Assembly: GCA_038380795.1 (NCBI GenBank)
Contig: CM076261.1
Location: 9,554,556-9,618,555, forward strand
Source: Pyrocephalus nanus
Lineage: Eukaryota > Chordata > Aves > Passeriformes > Tyrannidae
DNA: 64,000 bases
Direction of reading: 5' to 3'
Positions 1 to 41,600 of the stretch are shown one piece after another. The position numbers and the translations under genes are program-made. Within the stretch, counting starts at the first letter, position 1. Every line of letters begins with the position of its first letter. The notes under the pieces were generated by a model. It was not told the origin of the DNA. It worked only from the letters and a program-made list of their open reading frames with translations, and did not search any database.

Positions 1-18644
<18,644 letters not shown>

Positions 18645-18889
18645 GGCCGCCTCCTCACCGCCGGGACGCGCGCCTGACGTCACCGCGCCGCACGGCCACT
18701 TCCGCCGCGGACGAAGGACGCCCCCTAGCCCCGCCCCCAGGGCTGGAGACCACGCCCCTTCGGGGCGGGACAAATGATACGTCACTGTGATCACGCCCGT
18801 CGACGTCACCAGTCTGAGCCCTGCCCCCCGGGGCTGGGCCGGCCCTCAGAGCGGGGTCGGTGACAGTCACGGGGAGAGGAGCACCGAGA

Positions 18890-19680
18890 TCAGAGAGTCC
18901 AATCTGTGACCGAACACCACCACGTCAACGAGACTATGGCACTAAGAGCCACGTCCAGTCTTTCCTTAAACAACTCCAGGGATAATGGCTCTACCACCTC
19001 CCTGGACAGCCCATTCCAGTGACCCATCAGTCCTTCTGTGAAGAAATTCTTTCGAATGTCCAACCTTGACCTACCCCGGTGCAGCTTGAGGCTATGTCCT
19101 CTCATCCGGTCATTGGTTGACTGGGAGAAAAGACCAATTCCCACCTGGCTACAACCTCCTTCCAGGTAGTTGTAGAGTGACACTGCCACCTGAACTTTCT
19201 CTCCAGCCTAAACAAGCCCAGCTCCCTCAGCTGCTTCTCACAGGACTTGTGCTCCAGAATCTTCACCGGCTTCACTGCCCTTCTCTAGGCCTGCTTCAGC
19301 ACCTCAATGTCCTTCCTGAACGGAGGGACCCAGAACTGAACACAGTATTTGAGGCATAGCCTCACCAATGATGAGCATAGAGGGGCAATCGCTTACCTTG
19401 TCCTGCTGGTCACACTATTTCTGATACAGGTCAGGATGCCCTTGGCCTCCTTGGCCACCTGGGCACACTGCTGGCTCATGCTCAGCTGCTCTCTACCAGC
19501 ACTCCCAGGTCCTTTTCCACTGGCCCGCTTTCCAGCCACTCTGCCCACAGCCTGCAGTTCTGCCTGGGGTTATTGTGGCCAAAGTGTAGCACCCGACACT
19601 TGGCCTTGTTGAACCTCATGCCGTTGGCCTCAGCCCATCTATCCAGCTTGTCCAGATCCCTTTGCTGAGTCAAGGGCAGG
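18890..19680 (-). repeat. CR1 LINE fragment with reverse-transcriptase C-terminal remnant
   Basis: The longest CR1 copy (about 790 bases), in minus orientation. Two open pieces survive. The one at 19673-19482 includes [20 protein letters not shown], typical of the end of the CR1 reverse transcriptase. The one at 19189-18890 includes NYLEGGCSQVGIGLFSQS and SRLDIRKNFFTEG. It is 5'-truncated, and the pieces lie in different frames, so it is dead. Confidence 0.92.
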
Positions 19681-19899
19681 GATGACGTGGCAGGGCACGG
19701 CCCGGCCCAGCCCAGCCCGGCTGGCGCCGCTCAGCAAGGCGGGTTCCCCGGCTGCTGGGGCCGGTTTACCCTGTGGCAGCTTCCTGGTGATGGCAAGTAA
19801 AAAACCTTGTCTCCTGTTTTTCCCCCGCTATGTAGGGCATTTCGTATTGACGTGTTCGCTGTAGAATTACTCTGTGCAAAGTCCTCCAGGTGAACTCGG

Positions 19900-20570
19900 G
19901 TGTTTGGCATCATCACTGTTGAGGAAACATCCCAGTCTGACCGTTCACGACACTTTCTGGCAGTCACACTCCCAACGCCGCTTTTACTGGTGGGACTGAG
20001 CCCTTTCACAGCTGGGGGCTCCAGTGAGCCCACGGCTGCCCCGCTTGATTCCCCACACATTCCACTCCCATCCAGTCAGACCAGGTTTCCTTACCGGTTA
20101 GACCTCAGGCTCTCCTCAGCAGAGTCGCAGGTGTCTAGTTCAATAAAGCAAGTTATTCATGGCACAGTAACACAGAAACAACCCGAGCTGGTGCATCTGA
20201 GAACAGACCCCCAACAAAGGGCTGGACCTCTGGGCTTTTATCCTCTCTCAGTCCAAGCAGCCCGAAAATCTTTCTTTTCCTCCCAGTGTGTCTCCCAGTG
20301 TCCATTCACCTGGCTTCCTGCCACGGGTCGTTGTGCCCTTTGTTATGTAAAGGTTTAGCCTGTCATGGCCTCTTGTCTCAGGCTCCCACCCAGAGCTCAA
20401 TCTGCATCTCAATCTGCTGCTTACAAACAAGCTACCTGAACCAGCTGTATTACCTAACAATCAATTTGTCCCTGGGCACAGCCCCACACAGGCTGAGTCT
20501 GCCAGCCTGTCACCCCCAACCATGGCTGTTATCAGCGTGTTTAAAGCAAAACTCCTACGCTGGTAGTTCA
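19900..20570 (-). mobile_element. Probable solo LTR of an endogenous retrovirus
   Basis: Read on the minus strand, the block starts TGAACTACCAGCG directly against a CR1. It contains a TATA-type box GGATAAAA (plus 20243-20236) and, about 90 bases on, a degenerate AATAAC where a polyadenylation hexamer would be expected. That spacing and its sharp junction with CR1 suggest a U3-R-U5 arrangement. No gag, pol or env remnant is next to it. The downstream boundary (somewhere between 19860 and 20130) and the family are not resolved. It could instead be unique sequence. Confidence 0.4.
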
Positions 20571-21053
20571 TAGAATCACAGAATGGGTCAGGTTGAAAGG
20601 GACCACAGTGGATTATCTGGTCCAAGCTCCCTGCTCGAGCAGGGTCATCCTAGAGCACATGGCACAGGATAGTGTCCAGATGGTTCTTGAGTATCTCCAG
20701 TGAGGGAGACTCCAGAACCTCTCTGGGCTCTGTTCCAGTGCTCAGTCGCTCACACAGTAAAGAAGTTCTTCCTCATATTCAGGTGAAACTTCCTATGCAT
20801 CAGTTCTTGCCCATTTTCTCTTATCCTGTAGCTTGGCACCATCAAGAAGAGCCTGGCTCCATCTTCTTGGCACCCTTCCCTCAGATACTTCTAGACACTG
20901 ACAGGGTGTCCTCTCAGTCATCTCTTCTCGAGGCTGAAGAGGCCCAGCTCCCTCAGCCTTTCCTCATGAGAGAGATGCTCCAGACCCTTAATCATCTGTG
21001 CTGCTATCCACTGGACCCGCTCCAGGAGCTCCACATTTCTCTTGTCCTGATGA
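20571..21053 (-). repeat. CR1 LINE 3'-end fragment
   Basis: Starts with the diagnostic antisense terminus 'tagaatcacagaatgg' and runs through 'aagaagttcttcctcatattcagg' to the 'tgctccagacccttaatcatc' region, so it is minus-oriented. Its terminus is exactly adjacent to the putative LTR. Confidence 0.92.
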
Positions 21054-21139
21054 GATGGTGGTGAGGGTTTGTGAGGGGCAGGGGGATCAGTCAATCAACG
21101 CTAACGCAGAATTGCTTTCCCAGGCTGCACATTTCCAGG

Positions 21140-21395
21140 GCACACTGTGTCAGGGGAGGTTAGGTTGGATATTAGGAAAAGGCTCTTCACCCAGATGGTG
21201 GCTGGGCACTGGAACAGGCTCCCGAGGAAACCGACCACAGCACCAAGCCTGACAGAGTTCAGGAAGCGTTTGGACAACGCTCTCAGGCACACAGTGTGAT
21301 TCCTGAGGTGTCCTGCGCAGGGCCGGGAGCTGGACTTCCCTGCCCCCCGTGATTCACTCCCAGCCCAAGACGTTCCATAACTCTGTGACTCCAGA
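21140..21395 (+). repeat. CR1 LINE 3'-end fragment abutting the PRELID3A CpG island
   Basis: Plus-oriented, with 'gaggttaggttggatattagg' and 'actggaacaggctccc'. It ends about 30 bases before the NRF1-like site of the PRELID3A promoter. Together with 20571-21053 it forms a tail-away inverted pair. Confidence 0.85.
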
Positions 21396-21655
21396 GCCGG
21401 GCCCGGCCGGCGCAGCCGCGCACTCAGCGCATGCGCAGTGCCGCTCCTCTCCTTCCGCCGAGGGCGGGACGATAGGGCGGGGCGATGACGCTTGCGCGTG
21501 ACGCGCGCGCCGGCCCGGGCACGCCTCGCCCCGCCGCCGGGTGCTCGCGCTGTGCGGGCCGCGCGCAGCTGTCAGTCGGTGTGCCCGGCGCGAGCTGCTC
21601 CCGCCGCCTTCCCGCCCTTCCCGCCGGGCTCCGGGGGGACGCGCCGGGAGCCGCC

Positions 21656-31321
<9,666 letters not shown>

Positions 31322-32870
31322 AACCAAATATTTGGTTTCACCAAGTAAAACCACGTAACTGACAGAAAAGTCTTATCCTGCAGACTGCTCCCTTCCAGGG
31401 CTGATCTGAAGAAGTTTTGTATATTTATAAGAATATTGGATCAGCGGAAAAGTAAACCTCATCTGTCATCTCCACGGCAGCTCTTGTTGCCTACTGAAGA
31501 TTAAATTGACCTCCTGCAGATGCTCTTTTCCTTTAAACAATTTATTTTTAACACTGGAAACAGAACATTGAGCACATTTAAGACGGCCTAAATGTGCCTT
31601 TTTAAACAAGGATAGAGAGTATGTTATATTTGCACGATCTCAGTTTGTCATACTCGAACTTGAAAAGAATGCATGTGTGGTATTAAGGGTTTTCCATGTG
31701 AATTTTTGTTCTGTGAAGGGCTGATAGGTCCTAGAGCACTGAAGTTTGTCTGCTTTGTAATGTGATAGTGTCTTATGATCAGTTAAAGGGAACTACATGA
31801 GTCAGAACATGATACTGTAGCATTAGATACTTATCTAGAGGATCATCCTGAAAGGCTACAACTTGTGTGGAACTAACTCTTATGTTGTTTAAATATGATG
31901 CCTGATCGTGGCACCAGATACTTTATCTTTTACGCTTGTATCCAAACAAAGATAAAGTTTCTCTTGATGTTAATAACCAAAAATAGGGTTTTTTGGTAGG
32001 GAAAAAGGTATAATTTATTTTCTTATTTATTAATTTGTCTTAGTTCCTCCCCTCCCTATGAGGACACGAGTAGTAATTCCTGGAACGTGCTGGAAAATAC
32101 TTTTTTATCTCTAAGAAGGGTACTTGTAGGCAACTTGAATGAAGAGACCATGCAGTTCCACTGGTCCTTGCTCTTTACATCATGTCTTAACTGAGGGAGA
32201 AATTGATGCAATAATCAGAAGAGCTGAAATGAGAAATAAGCGGGAAATTTGAAATCCAAATGGTCCTAAACAGGAACTTTTCATTCCCTGAATGAAAAAA
32301 ACAAGTACAAGAAAACCAAATGAACTCTCCTTTTTGAGTGCTTTGTGTTAACCAGCAGTGTAACTGAATTTTTTCAACACTTTTCCACATTGGTACAAAA
32401 TGGTTTTAAAATCCTTTTAAATGCTTCTCATTATCTGGAAAAATACTCCAGTAACTACAGAAACTGTTTCCTATAAAACATGCATAAATATATATTGGTA
32501 ATGGTCCTAGCCTTGTCTGATGTTTACAAAGTTGTCATGTTTGATCCAGATGTAGTATTTATTTCTTAGGCAACCCTCTTCGGGCATTTTAACTTATTTT
32601 TTGGTATGCACACAAAGTGAAATGAATGTTGCAAGGATGTTTACTCATTCAGGTGGTGAGCATGTGCTTAGAAAGCTGTTCAAGAGCACGAGTAACTTCT
32701 AAAACACTAGAAGAGTAAAATGTTGGTCACTGTTTTGATCTGCTAACTTTAAAGTGTCTGTAGCTTAAGGGAATTTTCAGCATTCATATTCTGGTTCGTT
32801 TGAACTTTAATTTGGGTGTAACTAAATTACATGATCCTAATGAATAAACCTACTTTAAAAGATGTGTATA
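31322..32870 (+). other. PRELID3A: PRELID3A long 3' UTR (isoform B)
   Basis: AT-rich sequence after the TAA of exon B, ending near the AATAAA at 32843-32848. That hexamer is followed by a T/GT-rich stretch ('gatgtgtatatttgttg') suitable as a downstream element. No competing gene signal lies within it. Confidence 0.6.
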
Positions 32871-35800
32871 TTTGTTGAAAGCAATTAAATGAGTAGCTGA
32901 TATTTACATTGCTCTTTTCAAGTGGACCTAAAGCCCCTCTTATTTTGGAACAGAAACTTGGAGCTTAGAGGCTGATAGCAGCCCCTTTCCAGAAGATACA
33001 CTGGATCGCTTTGGTGCCGGTCGGTTGTCGTCCCCCTTCTCAGAGGAGTGATGCCTCTTCCTGGATAAGGAACACAGCAGATGTTCTAGCTCCTGGTGGC
33101 CTCCTGCTAGGAAGGGGAGTGCAGCCATGGCAGAGCTCTGCTGCAGCATTTCCGTACATGCCTTCTGGAGGTGCTGAAAACATGACTGTCAGCAGGGATA
33201 GGAAGGTCTTTGGAAAGGTTCATGTATTGCTTTGGTTCGGAGGAAGAATTGCCTAGAGCTGCTTTTTGCATCAGAAGTGAAATATTTGCTTGGTGTTGTC
33301 TTAAGGCTGACTGAGTTTTGTTTAGCACCTTCCAGCACTAGATGACTTCCCAGAAAAGTCACCACACGCTCTCTCTGTGGCTTTCTCTGCCACACCATAG
33401 GGTCAGTACCAGTTACACGTTTTCTGGATTACTTTCTTGGTTTTGGGCTGCTCTCACTCCATGTTTTGTCCCATATAGGAGCTGTATGCTTAGACTCTCA
33501 GTTCTCCAGTCTGTCTGCTGTTCCACTTGCCAGGGATCAGCACCTTTCCTACTTGTGCTCAGTCCTCTTCTGCTTTTCTCTTGGCTAAATGGTAGTGGGG
33601 AAGCTTTGGGTAGGAAAAAAGAACTAATTTCTTCTGGAGGCCAGTCCTGTCATCCAGCTGCCCTTTCCACTGTCGGACAGTGCTGCTGCCTCTTGCCTTG
33701 TCTTAGGGGCAGGTGACACCTATGTATGCATCTGTGGGATTATTGTTCTTCCTGTGGTTGCTCATTGTGTACAAGGGACCTTGCAGCAGTGGTCACACTG
33801 CTCCAGTGTTTAGCAGATCAAGTGGTTCCTAATTTTTGATAAGCTTTCCTGGACAGTTTCACCCTTCTGCTCTCTGTCCATCTGCTTTGCATATAGGGCT
33901 CCAATCCTTCTCCCTTGACCATGTGATTCTTCTCCATGGAACTGGTGGGATCTGTAGCTGTGTATGCTGTGCTTAACACTTGTCGTTGCAGCACTTGAAT
34001 TTCCACTCAAGATCTTAGACTTGTAGTCCAAGTTGACCCTCGAGGCAAACAAACTACCCTGCCTTTGGAATTGTTTATCTTCATGGTTCCTTAGAGAAAC
34101 TCCTCCAACTTTTCTTTCTACACTGGAAATGGCTAAAAAATATTTCTGAAGTCAGTTTTTTGTCATGTGCATTGACTGAGGTGTCTGTCAAAGGTGGAAA
34201 GCTGCATGTGAGGGAAAGTGCTAGGCTGCTTGTGGGGAGCAGGGGCTGTAGCTTTTGGGATTGATGCAGGAGGAGAAGGGCACGCAGGAGGAAAAAAATG
34301 TATGAAGCAGAAATGGTGTGAAGTCAACACTCATTAGCTTGGAAGGATCTTGAGGTGCTGGGGACCAAGCAGAAAGCTCGGTGCTTGTAACCATGCTGAT
34401 TAATAGTAACAAGTGCCACTTTGAATAAGAATTCTGCACTTGGAGAGTTGAAAGTAGAATTAAAGTTCAGTTTTGTGAGTTGGGAGAGGGAAGTTGTTTG
34501 CTCTGGTTCAAGCTGAGGCTGGCAGTTCAGTGTTTCTCAGCTGCTGGCTTGCAGTTCAAGGCAGAGGGAGTATAGGAGGGTTGTGATACAGGGGGTGGTT
34601 TAAGAATTTAGTGGTGGCATATCAGGTCTTCAGATTGGTTGGAAATGTGGCTGCCCCCCCTGCCCAGTACCTGTAGCAGTGTCACATGTGCCTGCTGTGG
34701 AAGGAAGAAGTTGGGGAGAGCTGGTTTCTGAGGCAGTGATGGTTCCCAGAATGTGGCAAACTGGACATGTTAGCTCTTGGCTCTGAAGAGTTTTAAGACG
34801 TTGAAGGTACCAAACTTGAGGTAAACTCTGGTTTCTGGTTGATGTCTGGTTTTCATACTAGTGCAGACAGGCTTGTGTTAGCAACAAAAAAAACCTTAAA
34901 ACAGTGTAGTCAAATGGTTTGGTGTGTAATTTATTGATTTTGTGTTAACTATCCTTTTAATCTTTTTCTTGATTTGCCCTTGTGCCAGTGGGAGTCTTCC
35001 GTGCTCCTCCACGCATCTTACTTCTTTTCCCCCCCTCAGGTCAGCAGGTGCGATGGGGGAAGGGTCATATTTGCTGGGACAACAGGCAATCCTAGTGAAA
35101 CTTGTGCATTCTTGAAGGACTTGCTTAACTTAATCAAAGGCACTGATCTGCAGCAGGGTGTGTGTGTCAGGAATTGTAGCACAGCACATACTGGGCATTG
35201 ATGTATCTGACAACATAACAAAGTAGTGCCGAGTATGATCAGTTACATTCCATGATGTGACACTTTTCATTCAAATCTGCAGGTGGAGCAGTGGGTAGGT
35301 AACACCCTTCCTACTGCACCTTCCTAGATTGTGAGCCGTGAAGGGCAGGACTGTGAAGCGTCTGTGTACAATATGGTGCTATCTGAAGTGAATGACATGC
35401 ACAGTTTAAAAAAAACACTTCTGGGTGTAACTTCTAATATAAAATTGGCTATTGCTTTTCAGAGAAGGCTGCAGAAAAATCGTTTGTGTTAGCCCGTGCT
35501 GGGTAAGCAGCAGTACCAGGCTCCCTGGAGCTCCCTGTAAGCCACACATCACAAAAGCTCTGCAGGGGTCCTCTGGTCCTGGGCTGGTAACTCCATCTGG
35601 GACTGGCAGCTGCTTCATTTTGCATTAAAGCAGCAGAGAGTCATCTAAAACTATGAGCCTTGACTTGTAAATAAGACCTTATTTATCTAATAAACTGTCT
35701 TCTTATCCCACCAACACTACTCGCCACCTGTCAGAATCATGCAGGTTATGGGCTAAGTCTTTTAATCACAGCTTCGGGAAGCAGGTCATGCGTTCACTAT

Positions 35801-38590
35801 GGATTTGTCCAATGAAAAGGCATTTTTGTGAAGCACAAGTCCTGTCCTTTTAATTTGTCCACAGCCGAGGTGACTGAGGTACGATTCTCATTTAACTGGA
35901 AGGCACCTGCAAGTAAAGGGATCAGAAAGGGCTCCTAATCTGGGGTCCTGCTGGTACAATACCTTCCCTTTTACTCCACTGTAATTTTGTCTCTGAATTA
36001 GTAAAGATCTGCACCAGCTGAGGTTCAGGTCTCTACCTGGCCAAACAAATGTGGAACATGCCCTTGCCAGCTGTGCTCTGTAAGAAATGATGCTCATCAT
36101 CTTTACAGTTTGCTCAAGAAAGTGAGAGCAATGCAGTAATTTCAAAGAGCTTTTTATTAGTAATTCATAAACAAGAAATTGCATTTCAGTACCACATAAC
36201 ATGAAAACGAGTAGAAGACAATTCTGTTGCCTTTCTCTGTTAGAGCTGATGCCCCTGATGTACCTGAAGCCACACAGACAGTACATGCACAGTGACAGCA
36301 CAGAAGCAGGAGAAGTTCAAAGGGGAAGGGTTTGTGCTTTGGGCCTGTTCATGTTCAAAAAGTGCATCTGCTCATTGTTTTTTTCTTTTCCCTTTATTAC
36401 AGAAGGGGACTGGGGAGTGGGAACCAACTTTACCAGAATAAAGCTCAAACACACTCCTTGCTATCTTTGTTTTGCTTTCTGATTCACAAGTAGTGTAGCT
36501 ACCAGCCCCTTCAATAGAAACATTCTCATTTTAAATGCCTAGCTGAAGCTGGGCCTTGGCTGCCTCTCTATAGATCTGCATCAGCTTAACTGGTGCTCAT
36601 TTCCACTGAACTGTGGAAGCCAGCCTCCTGCAGAATTTCCATCAGCTCACGCCCATGTCCTTTAATTCTAGATCCAGCAGCCTCTGAAATCCAGTTTAAC
36701 AATCCCACACTGCAGTGTCTGGCCTACAGCCTGTCCTGCAAAAGCCAAAGCATTGCTCGTTTCCCACTGTTAAGCACTGATGTGACTGGTTAGAGAAATG
36801 CAGGAAGGACCTGAAGCTTTGTGGAAACGTTACAGCATGGGAGGCACGAAGATTATGCTTTTTTTCATACTGGATGATTTTTATTTTTTTTTTTAATTGA
36901 ATGTCAATAATCTAACAGCTCTTTTTCAGCTGTGAACTGACAGTAGTAGCCTGGCACCTTGAAAGTCTACCTGCTTACAAATGTGTTTTTTAATTAGCTA
37001 TAGTAAGGTCTATTCCAAAGGGTCTGTTCCAAAGGGCTTCCTCTGGAAATATTCTACAAAAAAAACCATCTCACCAACCTGTTGTTACTTCAAGACACAG
37101 AGCCCAGAACACCTGCATGTCTGACACTCAGTTCAGCCAGGCACTGCTGCTGCAAAACAGCTGAACCAGAGAAGAAACTGGAAAGTTACTGAATTCTAGT
37201 TCCGTGCACATAAACAAACTACGCTAGTGCTGCGTAAAATTTGCCATGTCTACTTTGTATCTATTTAGCTCCCTCTCCTGATTATGCCCCATAGCATTTG
37301 CTGAGTGCAGATCTACCACGGTAAAATTCAATCACAAGTCTTTGCTGGTGAAGTTTCAACTCTGGAATTCCTTTCACCTGGAAGTGGTACTAATTGCTTC
37401 CAAGTAGTGAAAGCACTGCAGGACCCTTTCAGCTCTCACACCAAACTCTCAGCTCTTCAGCAGCAGCTCTCAAAATTTTTTAAATAGTTGTAGCCACTCT
37501 TGAAGTCCCTGTTCTTGCAGATGGGGACCCTGGGACATGGGTCATGGACAAGCTCATGCCCTGTCAAATGAGGAACATGAGTGTCTGGGAGTTTTCAATG
37601 TCAAAGTGAGGGCACAGGGAGGGCCACAAGCTGCCTCTGTCGTGGGCTGCTGGAATTCATGGGTGCTGCTCAGCTCCCAGCAGGAGAGGACTGGGCTGCA
37701 GGACTCAATAGAGCTGCCATGAGGGGAGTGCTCATGAACGGCCGTTCACTGGGAAGAGGTTTCTGTGTCTGGGTATCACACCAGGCTGAGCCAATGCCCT
37801 TCTGTCATGGTTCTCCTAACTGAAATTCCTGTGAATAGCAATTTCAGGTACACCTTCCCCCAAAAAAAAAAACAAACAAACTGAAACACAGTAGTAAAAA
37901 TCAGACAGAAACAACAGAAGAGGTTTTCATAGCTGGAATCATTATTCATAAACATTCTCAGGTTGGCCTTAAGATACACACATACAAAAGAAGAAATAAA
38001 CCAGAGCAGCTCCGAGTTATGAACATGGCAATAGTATAAAATTTTCTGATAACATGAACATAATCTATATGCTGTAGCACCAGTTGCAGCACCTTTCCCT
38101 CATGCCTGTGTGCTGTCACTGTTTCACAGATGAGACTGAGCTCGTAAGAAAGACATTCCTAAATGGTGTACAGAGCTGCCAGATGAGGTAAAGCATGAAG
38201 GTTGCAATCAGGAGCTTAAAGCTGGAGCTTCTAAATTATTTTTAACCTATAGAGCATGCAGCTGGTAACTAACCAGGGGATTGATGCTGAACTTGCCTGG
38301 GGAAAGAGGGGAGCTTGGAAGAGAGAACAAGGTAATAGATAGTTGTGATAAAAATGTCTCCATTTCTGGTTTAAAAACTAAAACCAATCCATCAAAAACT
38401 CCTCCAAAAGACTGCCACCATTTGTCTCCCAGTGATGAAGGAGGGATGGAGATTTCCCAAAGCCTGTACCACATGCAGGACAAGGGCGCTGCCTCAGGTA
38501 CAGCCTGCCAGTGTTGGAAGAAGCCGCACATCGGTAACAGAGGGATTTGGCTGGAAATGATGACTAGGAGCTAAATCACATCACTGGGGT
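32871..38590. other. Intergenic region between PRELID3A and SPIRE1
   Basis: 5.7 kb between the two convergent genes. No recognisable gene, CR1 copy or RNA gene. Possible remote polyadenylation signals occur on both strands: AATAAA near 35690 on plus, and its reverse complement at 36153-36158. The UTR of either gene may therefore reach further than drawn. The moderately G+C-rich open frames at about 33000-33700 and 34970-35200 have no family resemblance. Confidence 0.5.
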
Positions 38591-38602
38591 TACACAAGCA
38601 GT

Positions 38603-41600
38603 TTTATTGCTATTCTAGAGGGTACTTGACATGTTTCCATCCCTTCATGCAGCCCAGCCAGTGTTCAGCTGTTATGCAATCATTTTCATTAACAATTCTT
38701 TGCCAAAAGAAACACGACTGATCTTACAAAACTATAAAAGCATGGAAAAAGAGAGAGACAGAACCTTTAAATCAGCTTCCACATGAATAATTAACACAGA
38801 CAAAGGTTATAATGGAAAGGCATTTTATTTTCACCAGGTAACACTCCTCCATGTATAAAGGAAGTAATGGGGAAAGAGAAAAAAACACAACGAACTCCCA
38901 AAACACTACTGTCACCGTGAACACTTGAAAGATCAGGTCTGAGAGCTGCAGCAAAGGTCTGCTCATGTCCTCCATCGCCTCCGTGAGGCAGAGCTGGTTT
39001 TGCATTCCCCACAACCAGGTTCACACACAAAACAACACCGATGCTGTCAGAGGCATTTTTAGCTCCTTGGGTCTCCTATAACATATCTAAACCAACCTTG
39101 GGCATACAAATAAAGCTAAAAAAAATGAAAATTATTTAAAAATTCATGGAAGGGAGCTCACTGTGCTAGTCCTGCATTCTTTTCAGCAGTAATTCACTCC
39201 AGGATGCCTCTTGAGTGCAAACTGCATTAGGGGGCTGAAAGCATCAACTCTAATAAAAGATAACAGCCAACACACATATAAATAAGACTCATTTCCTTTT
39301 TTAAAACAACATAGGAAAGTCAATTCCCACTGCATGATTGATGGAGACTTCCTAAATATTAATAAATATATTACAGATATTTACAAGCTTCTGGTTTCAT
39401 CCTCTGATGCTACTGTGAAGTTCAGACCGTAAGTAGGACATGCTGGGCAGCACCGCGGGGTGTGCGGGCAAATGGCTGCAGTGGATTTGGGATGCTCGTG
39501 CAAGCAGCGAGATGGAAAGCTAAAAATAGTCCACTCCGCAGAGTCAGGCAACCAGCGAGCTGAGCTCCTTCAGGCTTTGCATGACAAACCAACCCCCTGC
39601 TTTTCCTTTTGCGGAATGAAACTCCGGGATAATGCAGGCAATTGTGCCAGGGAGGAAGGGATGGGAGGGAAGGGGAAAGGCAGCCCTCCACACTATGTTT
39701 TCTGGAGTCTGCCACAGAGTGTGTCAGCAGCCTGGAGGTTTTTTTCCAGGGGAAAAAGGGAGGTTATCCAGGCATGGCAGCACTGTGTGAGCAACAGGGA
39801 GCAGTTTGTACAACCACTGCGATGTTGTTCAGTGTTTGTGCCCTGCCCAGCGTAGCCGAGCCCAGCCTGAGCCAAGGACTGCTGGGCAGCCCGGGAAGGC
39901 ACAACCGCAAGGCTCTGCTGCTGCCCCAGAGCCACCCCTGGACACTGCCGAGGTGGAGAGGGGCACAGGCATGAAGAACTCATTTCCCTTTGCACACCCA
40001 GAATTTACGTAGTCCTTCATCTTGCCTGCTCTACAACACCCTTAATTCCTCTCAAAGAGAAAGACAAACGTGCTGGATACTCCGTGCCTCAGTGGCTTGA
40101 GGACGGCAGAGAAGAGGACTGTGAGCAGAGGTCTGAGTGACAGTGGCCAGGGGATTTCCACAAGAAAATTATAACAACAACAACAGGGTAGATGCAAAGT
40201 GAGATTTCCTGCATTTCTTTCAATCTAGTTTCCCTGATGCACTGTGCAGCCAACACACCGCCTGGTTTTGGCACAGAAACAAGAAAAAGTGCTGATGTGA
40301 CTGAGGACAGGCGACCCTTCCAGCAAAAGCAGAACCTTTCCAGTCAGCCCGTCTGTGCTGCTCACCTTCTGCAATCCAACATACTTATCCCATGCCAGTA
40401 CTCTAGGTGCTTTAACATGCAAGACATTTTTCCAGAGGTATCCCGAGGAGAGGGCCATGATACCTGACTTTACATGGGACAGCTACGAGGGAGAGTTAGC
40501 ACTGAGCCCTCCTTTTCCTGTTTGCATTGGTTCAGAAAAAAATTAGAAACTATTCCAATAAGCCCTGCATATGCAAAAATTCCCATTTTCCAAGGGGGTG
40601 TTTAACAAAAAAAATAGGGATGGAAGAGTTCCTGGGAAGGTTTACAGAGCGTGTGCTTTTCAAATCAGCTTCAAAGAGATGACATGGCCGGCTGCTCCAA
40701 AGGCTGCCATGTGGCGTGCACAGAGACTCCGAAGGGGAAGCCTTGCTCCCCTGGGCAGCAGAAGGCTCCTGCAGTGGGATTGCAGCCCAGCTACCACACG
40801 GGAGCAGACCAGCCCTGGTGCCTCCCAACCTCAGCACTGTGCCTTGCCAGGCCCGGAGGGGCAGTCTGCCTCTTTTGAGCTTTGTGGACGGGGGAATCTG
40901 TTCTGATTAATACACCTTTAAAATCATGTTATAGAAATACAGTCCCAGCTACTTTGGAGCGGTTCTGAGGTATCTCTCATTAATCTGAAGAATAGAAATG
41001 TTAATAAATAGATCTGACACTTTTCTGCTATGTCATTCTATAATACACTGCTATATAGATATTAAATATGCCTCAGGGTATTAAAAATCTATGAAAAAGT
41101 TACAGTAGTTGATTTTCAAGTATTAATAACTTGGCTATGTTAGATTGTTTTTAAATACCAAAAAGTTCTGGCCCCAAATTATTGACTAAACCCTGGTTAT
41201 GCCTGAATTAAAAAAAAAAAAAAAAAAAGTATTTTGAATATAAAAAAAAAGTGCAAAAAAGCACAAGATGTCAGTTGATGTAACATCGTTGGAACTTCTA
41301 AACAACTAGTCTAGCACTCTTCTGTGAGTGAATTAGAAACAGGAAAAGAATGAAAAAGAAAAGATTAAAGGAAAAAAGAGAGGTCGCTCCCAATCTGAGA
41401 CAGCACTGTCCCAAATTTCAGCAGAACATGAATTTTTACAGCCAAGTTAAAAACCCCAGAAAAAATGGGGTTACTAGTGGATATGCTGTCAGACAGAACT
41501 ATAGCAGTATCTGTGTGCTCCATTATAATACAAATTTACACCTTACTCACTGTTTTCTCTGAGTAACCACGAGAACAACTTTTTACAGGTATTCAGTCAA

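Noticed and set aside
19349..19612. Plus-strand open frames at 19117-19612
   Set aside because: Reverse-strand shadows of the minus-oriented CR1 polymerase remnant.
34974..35201. Frame with a good-looking acceptor (ttttccccccctcag) between PRELID3A and SPIRE1
   Set aside because: No matching donor or upstream exon and no recognisable protein; may be chance.
39422..40012. Several 80-130 codon frames in a G+C-richer patch
   Set aside because: They lie in the SPIRE1 3' UTR, overlap in all frames on both strands, and match no family I know.
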